A stretch of DNA of 64,000 nt from Conchocele bisecta (taxonomy: Eukaryota; Mollusca; Bivalvia; Lucinida; Thyasiridae), in assembly GCA_029237695.1 (NCBI GenBank), contig CM055271.1:84145488-84209487 (forward strand), in the 5' to 3' direction. Each line of letters opens with the position of its first letter. Position 1 is the first letter of the stretch. This document shows positions 10,931-25,900 of the stretch, one piece after another. Under the pieces are notes generated by a model. It did no database searches and was not told the DNA's origin. It saw nothing but the letters and a program-made list of their open reading frames with translations. A program made the translations under genes and the position numbers.

Positions 10931-13900
10931 ATCACAGCTATTGGATATTGGATTGGCGAAAGCCGGGCGGGCGGACGGGTGGCAGATGGCGGCATCCAAG
11001 TCCAATGTTAAGTTTTCGTGTTTTGCCCATTTCTGTTAACTTCATAACCAACGGGTGCGCCCATCACATACCACTTTCTTTCTTTCTTTTCTTCTGTATT
11101 GTCTTTCCAATGATTGGAACACCAAGCACTTTTCTGTATGTCGTCCAGCACTTCTAAAACTCTATGGTAAAACTGGTTTGTGTAATAGTAAAGATCCTCC
11201 ACCCATGCTTCAAATGATAGAAATATCTACACACATAGTACCGTAGACGAATATGTACAGTTTATTAGAGACAGATGCAGCATCACAGCAGATCAGTAGA
11301 TTCTAGTTACAGAGGTTTACATAATAGTTACTGCAGTAATAAAGTTTGTTGTATGTGGAGCTTGTGGCACAGTTCAGTAGACATCCTTGTTACAGCATTA
11401 ATATCTTCAGCTTCAGTTATGACGCTCTTATAGCTAGTGCAGTCAATAATGAGTTTTGTGATTGCTTGTTTGTCACAGAAAAGTTACTTGTACTTATGGG
11501 AGCCAATGATGGATATCACCAGCTGTTTCTGTATCATACTTCCCTTTTATATGTTGCTATATAGCTTCTATTGGGGCTACCCATTCCGAATACAATTTAT
11601 TGACCCGCACTTACACCTGTCCCATCCCATATCGACCGCGCATGCACGCACGGGAGACTTCCTCTTTGCTTCGGACGGCTGGCGTGAAAGTATCCTTTTT
11701 GGTACTCATTTTCGTTTGGCTGTTTTATACACTCTCTCTATTCATGGTTATTGTCCGTAAGTAGGCAATATCTTCTGTAATAGAGGGAGGGGCTATTCAT
11801 TTCTATAAGTTGCTAGTCGAAAATATTACATTTTGAAAGTATTTCGAGTTTTATTTTCTTAGTGTGGCCACAGGGCGCGAACTTCGCGATTTTCCTATTG
11901 TCGGACGTTCCTATTGTCGACAAAGAAATATTTATTTTTTAATTTTTTTTCGACTTTGTTTAGTTCGATATTTGAATAGGTTTTCCATACCACGTTCACT
12001 AATGGGCTAAGGGAAACCTAAACCCAGTTCGGGTCAGGAATTTGGTGGTGGTCACAAAACGGGAACTTGTAATTCTCATGAGATAAATTGTTTCCGTTGT
12101 TGCTAGAGACATAGCGGTTGCTCTAATGAGGCCTTGGGGGCCTCTATGGAGGGGCCTGACCATTAGGTACTATCATGGTAAGTATCGGGGTAAGTATCAA
12201 TAAGTGAGATTCAGAAACTACAGTGGTTTCTGAGTCAAGTCCGAGTCCGAATAGTGGCAGGGTGTCTCTTATGACTGAGACATCCAACGTCGCTAGTTCT
12301 GCTCTGGGTGGTCCGCTACCCAATGAGTAAGAACACCGGACGCCAGTCGGTGTTCGGCAAGATTCATAAACTAACGACTGTTTCCGAGTCTAGCCAAGTA
12401 CGAGTCCGAATAGTGGCAGGGTATCTCTTATGACTGAGACATCCAACGTTGCTAGTTCTGCTCTGGGTGGTCCGCTACCCACTGAGTACGGACATCGGAC
12501 ACCGGACAACAGTTCTGCTCTGGGTTATACGCTAACCACTCAGCAAGAACACAGGACACCAGTTAGGCTCTGGTTTATACGCTAACCGCCGAGCACGAAC
12601 ACCGGACACCGGTTCTGCTCTGGGTTATACGCTAACCACTGAGCAAGAACGCCGGCCACTAGTTCTGCTCTGGGTTATTAGCTCACCACTGAGCACAAAC
12701 ACCGGACACGGGACAGGTAGATTCAAGGGGATAGGCGATGTGGGTAGTATACATGCAAATCCAATTGGGCGCGCCTCGGTGGAATGCAAGCGTATTCCTC
12801 TGGTCAACAGAGTGTAAAATATAGCCACTGATAACGGCGACGCTGGTCTTGACCACGCCGTTTTCAGCGGAATATCTGTTCAAGGTTATGGATATACAAC
12901 GGTGTAACGGTATAGGACATTGGCCTGCCGACACACTGGATTAGTCCTGATGTGAGTCTGATGACGTCGGACTGGAGGGCACACAAACTTGTCGATCAGG
13001 ACGGGTAGATCCGGGTCTCGTAGCAAGAAAGCTAGGTATAGATCATCTTCCAGTAGCTCGTCTACCAGGAAGCGGGATTGTATATCCATGAAACACAAAC
13101 GACGTTCTAGGTCGTGTCTAGGTACGATCATTGACGTCGTCATAGGCATAGGGGAAGGGACCTCCTTCGGGAAGCATTCCTTCAGGCCACGAATCTGTTT
13201 GGAAACATGTTCGCAGGTGACTGCTGCTGACGCTGCACTAAGACAGTTGGCAGTTAGCGAGACTATCAGTGGTCTCTTTAGCCAAGCGGTTCGCTTATAG
13301 AAGCACAACTCGGGCTGGAAAGGGGACATAAGCAAGCTTCAATATCCCCTTCTCCTAAACCAACGAGTGATGTAACGGGTAGCTTTAAGCAACCCATAAC
13401 ACCTATACAGCCCCATAGGGTGGGGCTACCAGAGGGGCGCTACACGCATCAGAGATTGGCAATCTGCGAGCTTCTACAGTGTGCGGTTTGTTGTACCAAC
13501 AGACAGATCATTTCTAGATAGAGACGGCTCGATCGATACGTTGGACTATTAGAGTCAACGATTGGGCAGTCTCCAGCGAACCACATGAAGGTTATCTTCA
13601 TATACCGATATGCCATGCGTCCAGAAACTTTATAAGCTTTCATTCGCAAGGCATGGTATAACAGTTTTGTGTCCTACCCTTCGGAGCCACGGCGTTCACA
13701 AAACTAATAGAGGTAATCTAGGCACAGTCCAGACCGTGTGTTATTGCATACTTCAATACTTGGACGACTGGCTCCTGCACGATCAGTCTAGAGACACACT
13801 GCTACTCAAGCGGCGTTTGTTCTGGGATCTTATCACGGGGTTGGGTCTCAGGCCGAACATAGAGATGTCGGAACTAGTACCGAAACAGGACATCTAATAC

Positions 13901-16900
13901 GTAGGGATGAGTTTCCTTACCAGACTGGGGATAGTCAGGGTACACTTGGACAGTGCCGATATGTACAGAGTAGACATCATGTTGCGAGTGATCGTCAAAG
14001 CTGTGTATTCACTTCAACTACCAGCCAGGGAGCTATTTTAGCTGCTTGGGTATTGAATTCAGAGGCAGATATGCGGTGTAGATCATCTACCAATGTACTG
14101 TGGACTACCTGTCGAGGGGGGCTCGAAAGTCTGTACCGAGGGGTCACTGTTAAGAACAGTGACCAACGCGGTTATCAACAGGTAGAGCCACCCCTGGTTG
14201 TGTCTGTTTGCGACCATGATGGACAATCAAAGCCCAATGTATGTGTCTTCAGTTCTGGACTAGGGGGCATAGGCGGTGGGCGCATGTCCGTATCATGGAA
14301 ATGAGTATACGGGTGAGCATTTCCACAATCAGTAAATTCGGGTCACAATAGTGGCAACATGCTGGCCAATGACAAGTTGTTCTCCAGCATACTGGAACGT
14401 CTAGTGTACCATACGGTGGGCATTCCAGTGTTTCCCAAGCTTCTGTCACAGCATGCAGGGTGAACACTTCATGCGAATACGCTCGTTCTGATTCTTCACG
14501 TCTGGAAGCTATCAGGAAGGGAATAAGGAAGGACAAATTGCACAGGCAAAGACGCGAATGGGAGGTCTGTGTTAATTGCTGTAAGTAAGGCAAATTAATC
14601 CATCAGTCAAACGGTTAATCCAGTCAGTCCAGCGGTAGGCGAAATGGGCGATTTCCTTAAGTAATTGTTCGATGAAACGAAATCGTCAGCGTCGATTAGG
14701 ACGGGATACATGTAGGCATTGGCCAACTGTTTCAAGTTCACTTCAGTGCCGATATGTATCATAGGTTCAGACCCCAGTTATAGGCGCTGATTTCATTCTT
14801 CACTAGAGAAAGACCAGTAGCTATAATAGTTAAACTAAGGGAATCTAACAGTGGTTAGATGGGATTTAACGACAAATCAGTATGAGCCCATGGGACAGCT
14901 TACCTATTGATTGATCAGTCAAGAATGGGTTAATCCTCGTTTTCGCTTCGGCGAAAAGGCGGCGGGAATTACGCGGCCTGTACAGGGGCGACCAGAATCT
15001 GGCTTGGATAATGATTCCGTTACTATGGTTGCGAAGCTGGGTTCCTTACTACGGCTCGGGTCCCAGTTAGGCATAACCGACCGTTCGTGATCCCAGGCAT
15101 GGCCAAATCGAGTCGGTTATCTGTGACATTATATACTTTACGTATTCTATAATGTACAATTGTCGTATTTTAACTTGGCACATGCTTCCGCTTAATAACA
15201 ACAACAATGTCAATAGATTAAAATTCATTCGCACTGATCCAGAATATGAGTTTATCTCTCGCCCAGCACGAACCTACCAAATTTTAACCGAGACAGAAAA
15301 CACGCTATGCCCTGGCACATAGATCAAGGTCACGATCAGATGATAATGTGGGCTTCGTGGCGCAATCGGTTAAGACATTCGGCTAGATGATGGTGAATTT
15401 CATAAGACAAAATGCACCAGGCTTGTCAGAGGAAAAGGGCACTTCATCGGTACGGGTGAATGTTAAAATCCTCTGATGGCATCAGGTGGGACTGTCTCGG
15501 CAGCTAGTGTAGCTGTGAAGAACAGTGCCCCTTCTTATCCGGAGGCAGTAGCTTCGGTATACCAGTATCTGTCTCAGGATAGTGGTCCTGTTTAACCTGC
15601 GCAGGTGCCGAGGGCCAAGTCTCTGTGAAGCAGAATAGGTTACTGCTTTCAAGGGTAGGCCTAGACTGCCTCAGACCCACACTTTAGGAGCTCTGTTAGA
15701 GGAATTGATTTGGCACAGTGTTTGACCCCAAAACTAAGTTGGATTTCTTAAAGCCAGTACTTTTCTGGAACATCAGGGGCTCAGGTATTAGGTTATGCTT
15801 ACATAAACTTGGCTCAGAGTATTCTGCCTTGGGAAATCTGGGCTCCAGTAGCAAGCATTATTATTTTTAAAGTTTTTTTTTCCATTTTTTTTTTTCATTT
15901 TTTTTTTTCCATTTTTTTTTTCAAATTATTTTTCAATTTTTGTCCAGTAGCATAAGGTCATAAGTGCTTTTTACAGACTATTCACCTGTGCATGTGCTAG
16001 CATGTGCAACTGACCACTGACCACTTACAGGTAATTTATACAGGTAAATGATTATATTACATTTCCGTAAACTGTGTTGAAAATATTGTGGCATTATGTG
16101 GACCTGTGCAGATATATGTAATTCTGGGCTCCAGTAGCAAGCATTATTATTTTTAATTTTTAAACTTCTTTTCCATTTTTTTTTTTCATTTTTTTTTTCA
16201 AAATTCATTTTCAATTTTTTGCCAGGTTTTTTTGGAAAAAAATCAGCTATTGGATTGGCGAAAGTCCGGGCGGCGGGGCGCGGCGGGCGGGCGGGCGGTG
16301 GCGGCGGCGTCCACAATCAATGTTAAGTTTTCGTGTTTGAGTCCATTTCTTTGTTACTGTACCACCTAGGACCACCAAACTTTCACAGCTTCATAATCAA
16401 GGGTGTGCCCACCACATATCACTATCCAACATGTTACTTTTTTTTTTAACTTCACCCACCCATTTTTTCCGCGTAGTCGACTTAGCCATTTTCATGTTAA
16501 GTTTTTGCGTTTACTGTTAATTTTCGCGTTTACAATGTTAAGTTTTCGTGTTTAAGTCCATTTCTTTGGTACTTTGTACCACCTAGGACCACCAAACTCA
16601 CATTCATATCAAGGGGTACCCACCACATACACTATCCAACATGTTACTTTTTTTTTTAACTTCACCCACTTTTTTTTTTCCGCGCAGTCGACTACCAATT
16701 TTCAATGGGGTTGTTTTTCGTTTACAATGTTAATGTCGTGTTTATCATTTCTTTGGTATCCGTAACCACCTAGACCACCAAACTTTCACAGCTTATAACC
16801 AAGGGGTGTCCACATACAACTATCCAACAGTACCATACCTTAACCTATATACTACGTAATTGACTTAGCCATTTTCAACGTTAACTTTTTAACGTACGTC

Positions 16901-19900
16901 TGGTTAGAGTTTTTTGGTTAAAACTTTTTCGTTATACTATATCTCTGCAACTGCTTCGCCCATTACCTTGAAACTTCACATGGGTGTTTATCATCATCCA
17001 TATTTTCATTCTAACCCCCAACCGTGCGGCCCCTGTGCCCAATGTCAAGGTCAAATTACTTTGAATTTATTTGTTAAAGTTTTTTCATATACTATATCTC
17101 TGCAACTGCTTCAAACCCAATACCTTGAATATTCACATGGGTGTTTTATCATCATTGTCGCACCTGCTTGCGGAAACGCATCCTGTGCCCAATGTCAAGG
17201 TCAAATTAACTTGATGTTAAAGAGTCGTGTACTATCTCGAGCAAACTGCTCAACCCAAACTTTAACTGATATCACATGAGGGTGTTTATCATTCATGTTC
17301 GGCACCTGCTTTGCGAAAGCCGCGATCCTGTGCCCTAATGTCAAGTCATACCTGAATTGACTTTGAATTTTTTTGTAAAGTTTTTTCGTGTACTATATCT
17401 CTGCAACTGCTTAAATCCTTGATATTACATGGGTGTTTCTCTTGTCGCACCTGCTTGCGGAAAGCGCGATCCTGTGCCCTAGTCAAGTTCAAATTACTTT
17501 GAATTTTTTTGAAATCGTGTATATCTGCAACTGCTTCACCCAATACCTTGATTACGATATCATTGTCACACCTGCTTTCGGAAAGCTCGATATCGTCAGC
17601 ATTTTGGCATACGTCCGTCCGTTCGTCCGTGTGTCCGGTTAAAGTTTTTTGGTTAAAGTTTTTCCATCTACTATATCTATTTTTTTAGTGTCCATGCCTC
17701 GCCCCTAGGCGCAACATGCAGGCCACGGCCATCTAGTCTACAAAAAGTGGGTGTGTCTATGCTTGGAAAAAACCTGGCCTTCGTGGCTTTGCCTCGTTTC
17801 TTGTTGTCTAGTAGCATAAGGTCGTAAGTGCTATATACAGACTATTATCATATAATAAAACAATTATTGACTAGTGAGCCATAGAATATAATCTGATATT
17901 CTATGGTTCACTAGTCAATAATTGTATAATATGTTCGGGCCAGTGAAAATTGCTTTCGGGCCCAGGCTCGTGGTCAAGGCGGGACAAGGCGAGGCATCTG
18001 ATTCGGCGGAATTCTTGTTTACTTATCTCCCTTTGTTGTTTCGTGCTCTGATTTTGTATCCAGAGCATAACTCGAACACGCATATACGCATTGCTCTAAT
18101 GGTCCTCTACCGCCCTGTGCCAAATCCACGTTCGTTCTGCCCCCGTCAAGCCCAGGGTCAAGGTCACATACTTAGTGCTTCAAAAACATTAACGCTTGGG
18201 TAAATATCTTATACTTTCTGTTTTCTTTCATGGATCATCTTCATATTTCATATACACATTGCTCTAATGGTCCTCTACCGCCCTGTGCCAAATCCACGTT
18301 CGTCCTGCCCCACCAATCCCAGGGTCAAGGTCACATACTTGGTGCTTCAAAAACTTTAACGCTCAGGTAAATATCTTATAATTTTTATTTCCATTCACGG
18401 ATCAACTTCATATTTCATATACGCGTTGCTCTAATGGTCGTCTACCGCCCTGTGCCAAATCCACGTTCGTCCCTGCCCTGCCAAGCCCAGGGTCAAGGTC
18501 ACATACTTAGTGCTTCAAAAACTTTAACGCTCGGGTAAATATCTTATAATTTCTGTTTTCTTTCATGGATCATCTTCATATTTCATATACGCATTGCTCT
18601 AATGGTCCTCTACGCCCTGTGCCAAATCCACGTTCGTCCTGCCCCCGCCAATCCCAGGGTCAAGGTCACATACTTGGTGCTTCAAAAACTTTAATGCTCA
18701 GGTAAATATCTTATAATTTTTCTTTCCATTCACGGATCAACTTCATATTTCATATATGCGTTGCTCTAATGGTCCTCTACCGCCCTGTGCCAAATCCACG
18801 TTCGTCCTGCCCCCGCCAAGCCCAGGGTTAACATCATACGCTAGGTAAATATCTTATAATTTCTGTTTTCTTTCACGGATCAGCTTCATATTTCATATAG
18901 CATTGCTCTAATGGTCCTCTACCGCCCTGTGCCAAATCCACGTTTGTCCTGCCCCCCCGCGCCAAGCCCAGGGTCAAGGTCACATACTTGGTGCTTCAAA
19001 AACTTTTAACGCTCAGGTAAAAGAAAATTTTGACTTGCAATTTGGCCTCATTTATTATCAAAGCGATATGTGGGACATCCGTGTTCTATGAACACATTTT
19101 CTAGTTTATTAAACTTCACACATGCATAGAAGACGACCCAAAGGTGTGTCTCACTTAAGAATGACAACTCTTGCGTCGTTAATTTCTTAGTTATCTCCCT
19201 TTGTTGTTTCGTGCACTGATTTCGTGTCTGGAACATAACTCGAACAACCTTTGGAATATTTTCATGAAACTTCACACATGCATAGACCACGACCCTAAAG
19301 GTGTGTCCCGCAAGAATGACAACTCTTGCATCACTAATTCTTTATAGTTATCTCCCTTTGTTTTTCCGTCACTGATTTTGTCTCGGGAGCATAACTCGAA
19401 CACCCTTTTTTCAAACTACTTGTGTATCTGGGGAGGGGGATACACATGCGCTTGTCGACAAGCGTCCATTTCTAGTTTTTCTGGTTTCTGTATCACCTTA
19501 CCTTCCCGCATTGGAGACAAATTCTAGCAACATATAACAGGGAAGTATGATACAGAAATCAGAATTTTTCAATGTAAAATTAGTTTCTGTGAGTACTTAC
19601 CTGTTATATGTATTTAACACCCGCCTCCCACCCCGCAAGGTGAGAGATTTGTTCTATCGCAAAGAGGAAGTCTCCCGTGCGTGCATGCGCGGTCGATATG
19701 GGATGGGACAGGTGTAAGTGCGTGTCAATAAATTGTATTCGGAATGGGTAGCCCCAATAGAAGCTATATAGCAACATATAAAAGGTAAGTACTCACAGAA
19801 ACTAATTTTACATTGAAAAATTCTGATATTCGCGTATTAATAATCTTCTGTGATCTTTTTTTTTACCTTTGCCTATTTTTTCTGCGTAATCGCCATTTTC

Positions 19901-22900
19901 AATGGTAAGCTTTTGTGTTTACGTCCATTTATCTTTTCACTGTCTGTACCACCTAGTATCACCATACTTGCACAGCTTCATAATCACCGGGTGCCCACCA
20001 CATATCACTATCCATCATGTGACATTTTTCTTACATTCACCTATTTTTCCACGTTCAATGTTAAATTGGACAACACTCGTCAGATAGGACAGATGTTCAC
20101 TCGTATCTTGTACTAATACATGTATGCTAGCCTGCAACTTCATGTAGGTTTTCTCATACACTGGCTTAATTCCTTTGCCATTTTGGGCCACTGAAATTGT
20201 CGCTTTCAATTGTGGTCATAATAACATTAATAGCCAATTATCTGTTATCCAATTGTCTATGCCTTGAATAAAACCCGGCCTTCGTGGCTTTGCTGCCTCG
20301 TCTCTTGTTGTGAAATTGGCTACTGGTTTGTTAGATTAAACCTTTCACCCCTAAGTAAATGGAATGGATTTTGATGTGTTAATTTTGCAACCAATCCAAT
20401 CGGCACAAAGTGATTGTCAGTCTAGTCAAAAAGTGTAGATCGTGATGAGAAAAATGGAAAATAAAATAAACAGCAGTCAACATTTAATTAAGATTTGGCG
20501 GTGCCCTATAGGTTTCGCCATGTCTGTCCATCCGTTTATTTTTTTGGAAGTTTTTATAAGTTTCTCAAATCACCTATGACCCTAAGTGCATCGGCAGACA
20601 ACATTTTTGTCGAGCCCGCTTGCGGAAAGAGACATAGTGATCACAATGACGTCCGTGTGTCCGTCCGTCCGGGCACACATTAGGGTACTTATGTTGCTAG
20701 CCCCACAGGGTTATGGACTTGGTAAAGGATAGGGTTTTTTACAATTAGCCACCTAAAAAATCGTTTTATGTGGCTAAAAATCGTTTTATGTGGCTAATAT
20801 TTAACATGTGATAAGCCACATAAGTATAATAATGTAAGAACGTCCGTCCGTCCGTCCGTCCGAAATCTGCAAAGTTTTTAAATACCTTATATCTCTGCAG
20901 TCCTAAGTACATTGACTTGAAACTTCATATGCTTATTAGTCATCATCCATATATTCATGTTGTATCCCACTCGTGCAGCTCCTGTGCTCAAGGTCAAGGT
21001 CAAATGACTTAGAAGTTTTGCGTTAAAGTTTTCAAATACCTACTAACTCTGTAACAGTAAGTCGGATTTGCTTGAAACTTTGTATGCTTATTGGTCATCA
21101 TCCATGTATCCCACTCATGTGGCCCCTGTCCTGTGCCCTTGGTCAAGGTCAAATGAGTCGGAAGTTTGCGTTATTATAAAATCAGCGTTAAACTTTTTAC
21201 ATACCTTATATCAATTGTGACTCCAATTTACTTCCAACTTCCAATACTTTTCATCATCCATATTTTCATTCCATAGCCTGCCCATGTGGTCCACATGCCG
21301 AAGGTCAAGGTCAAATGACTTTGAAATTTGTGTTAGTTTTTACATACCTTATATCTCCACAACACTAAGTACTCCGATTTACTTCCAACATCCAATACTT
21401 CTTATTCATCATCCATATTTCATTCTATAGCCTGCCCATATGGTCCACATGCCCAAGGTCAAAGTTTTTACATACCTTATATCTCCACAACTCTTACTCT
21501 GATTTACTTCAAACTTCAAATAATTCTTTATTATCATCCAGGTCAAATGACTTCAAATTTGCGTTAAAGCTTTTACATACCTTATATCTTCATAACCCTT
21601 AATTCAAACTTCAAATAAATACACTCCCGAGACCATCAAATGCCTCGGCGGGCTCGACATGCGGGCCGCGGCCATCCGTCTAGTTCAGTATTGTAAGGGT
21701 TAAAAAAGTTTATCAGGGTTTCAGATAAGGAATTAGTAATTATCACTCCCATCATTTCTGAAGCAATTGGGTATTTCAAAATTATAATTGGGTAAAATAA
21801 AATCACATTAATCAAATACCAAGATGTGTTTTCATGGAAAATAAGAAAAATATGCTATATTTGTGGTCTGTTTATTGTTTTCTGCAGCATGATAAAAAGT
21901 ACCACAACATTTTTATTGCTTTTTGATACTCGCTACTTATGATTTCAATTGGGTTTTTGGCAATTTTAATTGGGTATTTAAGCAAATACGCAGCTTATCT
22001 GGAGCTCTGATTTTATAATAATGTGTGTAAATCTATGTATGAATATAAACTGCACTTCAAACCATTTTGTTTTACAATTTCCCATTGTCAGGGCTGTTGT
22101 AGTTTTTGTGTTGAACATGACTATGGCCTGTGTATAGCTCTGTAATTGGATGATACACAATTATCCACAATGAAGCGGATAGATGATTGTGCTGGTGTAA
22201 TTTACTAAGTTAATTTGGCCAGCTTCTGAGAAAACAAACCAAATTGAAATGTAGGAGATTAGCGGTGGCCTAAATTGTCGTGTACATTTTGTTTAGCAGC
22301 CCTTACTATGCTGAATTAAATTTTGTCGTCTGCTGGAAATGTTTTATTTTAAATATTTCTTGATAAAAACCGGTTTTGGCAGCGCATGAGAATCGGAGTG
22401 GAGACAATTCTCATTTGCTGTTAAAACAGGTTTTTTGTAAAGAATTAATTAACTCAAAAATTAAAAACAGCAGACGACCATTTTCGTCTCGCGCGTAGTA
22501 AGGGTTAGTATGTACCTGATATAATTTGAGCTGGTCGCGCCACTGGCATCCTTCGTCTTTATAGGCGCACACAGTCTGTAGACAAGAGATTTCCCGCTTT
22601 GCTACATAATCCATGCTTGCCTACAATACAGAAGAATACAGAACATAACAGGGGTTCATCTAGGATTTAGGTCTAGAGGGGTGTGGATTCTCGATTGTAA
22701 ATGATAGTCAATATTCCTGAAATAGAAATAATTTTTTCTGCAATTTTTCTCATTTCTCCTCCAAACTATATGTTGTTACCACTCCATTGAACCGTGTCGA
22801 TGAGACGGTTCAACTGAGTGGTGACAACATACACTTTGGATGAGAAATGAGAAAATTACTCGGACCTCTCCACGTAAAAAATTAGTTAAAATCTAAATTT

Positions 22901-25900
22901 GTCAGTGCCTCGTACATGCCCCTGCCTGGATTGAGCCGACATATGGGCCCCTGAGGAAAAGGATGTGACCATCACAGAGCCAGATCAGGGGACATAATTG
23001 TGTAGCTAATTTTTTAGTTATCTCCCTTTTTAGCTCACCTGAGCGAAGCTCATGTGAGCTATTGTTACTGCAATGTGTCCGTCGTCCGTCTTCGTCCGTA
23101 GTCGTCGTCCGTGAACATGTTCAAACGTCTTCTTCTCGGTAACCATTGGGCCTATAGTCACCAAACTTCATGGTCATGGTCCTTAGGTAGGGGGATTACA
23201 AAATTGTTAAAATTACGTCGTTACGTAATCCAAGATGGCCGCCGTCTAAAAATAGCACAAATTCTTCAAAAATCTTCTTCTCATGAACCGCCAACCGGAT
23301 TTCGACAAAACTTGGTAGGAATGATCAATGTACAATGCTCTTTCAAAGTTGTTAAAATGGTGACCCCGGGGTCAAAAATGGGTGTCGCCCGTGGGGTCAA
23401 ATTGGGGTCAAATTTTATTTTTGACCAATTATGGTCTTGTCATATATCAAATTGAAGGTATCAACGAGGCGATCACTCTGGTGCATTTTTTGTCGAAATC
23501 GGATGGTTATGTCATCCAAGATGGCCGCCGAAAGGTCAAAAGGTCGTTCTTTTATTAGAAATTTCAAAATTCTTCTTCACATGAACCGCTTGGCCCATGG
23601 TAGCCAAATTACTTAAAAAGTTATGGTCCATGGGTGAAGCCTTTTCAGATTTGTTAAAATGGAGGTCATCGCTAATCCAAGATGGCCGCCATCTAAAAAT
23701 AGCATAAATTCTTAAAAAATCTTCTCGTGAACCGCTAGCCGGATTTCGACGAAACTTGGTAGGAATGATTGATGTACAATGCTTTTTCAAAGTTGTTAAA
23801 ATGGTGACCCCAGGGTCAAAAATGGGCGTGGCCCGTGGGGTCAAATTGGGGTCAAATTTTACTTTTGACCAAATTTGGTCATGTTATATATCAAATCGAA
23901 GGTATCAATGAGTCGATCACTCCGGTACATTTTTTGTCGAAATCGGATGGTTATGTCATCCAAGATGGCCGCCGAAATGTCAAAAGGTCGTTATTTTATT
24001 AGAAATTTCAAAATTCTTCTTCACGTGAACCGCTTGTCCCATGGTAGCCAAACTTAAAAGTTATGGTCCATGGGTGAAGCTTATTCAGATTTGTTAAAAT
24101 GGAGGTCATCGCTAATCCAAGATGGCCACCATCTAAAAATAGCATAAATTCTTAAAAAAAATTCTTCTCATGAACCGCTGGCTGGATTTTGACTAAGCTT
24201 GGTAGGAATAATCGATTTACAATGCTCTTTCAAACTTGTGAAAATGGTGACCCCGGGGTCAAAAATGGGCGTGGCCCGTGGGGTCAAATTGGGGTCAAAT
24301 TTTATTTTTGACCGAATATGCTCATGTCATATATCAAATTGAAGGTATCGATGAGGTGATTGCTCTGGTGCAATATTTGTCGGAATCGGATGATTATGTC
24401 ATCCATAATTGCCACCAAAAGGTCCATTTATTCGAGATTTTGAACATCTTTTTCTCAGGAACCACATGGCCGATGCTGGCCAAACTTCATAGGAAGTTAA
24501 GATCCTTCGGTGAAGCATTTTCAGATTTGGTAAAATGAGTCATCGCTTAATCCAAGATGACCGCCATCTAAAAATAGCACAATTTTTTTAAAACACATGA
24601 ACTCAATGTCACGTTCTCCTCTGGTGTTTATGGAGTCAGGTGAGCGAATTAGGGCCATCATGGCCTATTGTTTTGTTTCGCGCACTGATTTCGTATCCGA
24701 AGCATAACTCGACCACCCTTTGGAATATTTTCATGAAACTTCACACATGCATAGACCATGACCAGAAGGTGTGTCGCGCACAAGAATGACAACTCTTGCA
24801 TAGCTAATTTTTTAGTTATCTCCTTTTTTTGTTTCGCGCACTGATTGACCATAACTCGACCACCCTTTGGAATATTTTTATGAAACTTCACACATTCAAT
24901 TAGGCCACGAACCGAAGGTGTCGTGCACAAGAATGACAACTCTTGCATATCTAATTTTTTAGTTATCTCCCTTTTTAGCTCACCTGAGCAAAGCTCATGT
25001 GAGCTATTGTTATGGCAAAGTGTCCGTCGTCCGTCGTCCGTCCGTGAACATTTTCAATCATCTTCTTCTCCCGAACTGCTGAGCCGATATTGGTCAAACT
25101 TCACAGGGATGATGATATGGGATGATGCCATTTCAGATTTGTTAAAATGGAGGTCATCGACAATCCAAGATGGCCGCCATGGAAAAGTAGGTCAAATTCT
25201 TAAAAAATCTTCTTCTCACGAACCGCCAGGCCGATTTCGACGATACTTGGTATGAATGATCGATAGTTAGCGCTGTTTCAGATTTGTTCATATGGTGGCC
25301 CGTGGTCAAAAATGGGCGTCGCCCGAGGGGTCAAATAGGGGTCAAATTTTATTTTTAATTTTTCCGAATATAGTCATGTAATATATCAAATCGAAGGTAT
25401 CGACGAGACAATCACTCTGGAACATTTTTTGTCTAAATCATATGATTACGTCATCCAAGATGGCCACCGATAGTTCAAATGGTCATTCTTTTACTAAAGA
25501 TTTCAAACGTCTTCTTCTTGAAACTGCTTGGCCGATATTGGCCAAACTTAACTGTAATGGTCTGTGGTTGAAGCCTGTTCATTTTTTGTTAAAATGGAGG
25601 TCATCACCAAATCCAAGATGGCCGCCGTTGAGAAGTAGGTCAAATTCTTAAAAAATCTTCTTCTCACGAACCGCCAGGCCGATTTCGACGATACTGGGTA
25701 TGAATGATCGATAGTTAGCGCTGTTTCAGATTTGTTCATATGGTGGCCCCTGGGTCAAAAATGGGCGAGGCCCGAGGGGTCAACTAGGGGTCAAATTATA
25801 TTTTTGCCTGAATATGGTCATATAATATATCAAATCGAAGGTATCGACTAGTCTATCACTCTGGAGCATTTTTTGTCTAAATCAGATGATTTTGTCATCC

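Larger units (their letters stand above)
11525..19830 (+). mobile_element. Decayed DIRS-like tyrosine-recombinase retroelement with inverted terminal repeats
   Basis: Left terminal segment 11537-11669 is an almost exact inverse copy of 19659-19792. A broken reverse transcriptase with the DIRS-type YLDDWLL motif lies between them at 13.6-14.0 kb, with remnants of a gag-like region upstream. DIRS elements carry inverted or split repeats and integrate by tyrosine recombinase rather than by a DDE integrase. A recombinase domain was not recognised here. About 3.6 kb at 15.85-19.48 kb consists of other dispersed repeats, also present at 26.7-29.0 kb, and looks like later insertion. The exact outer boundaries are uncertain. 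Confidence 0.65.

Noticed and set aside
10787..11011. Poly-Phe / poly-Lys frames
   Set aside because: They translate the poly-T tract at 10849-10926.
12886..13335. 149-codon minus-strand frame
   Set aside because: It is antisense to the gag/RT side of the DIRS-like element and has no recognisable domain.
24658..24948. YACVKFHENIPKG frames found at five loci, taken as a protein family
   Set aside because: They translate the inverse of the 150-bp TTATCTCCC repeat, with frames broken differently in each copy.
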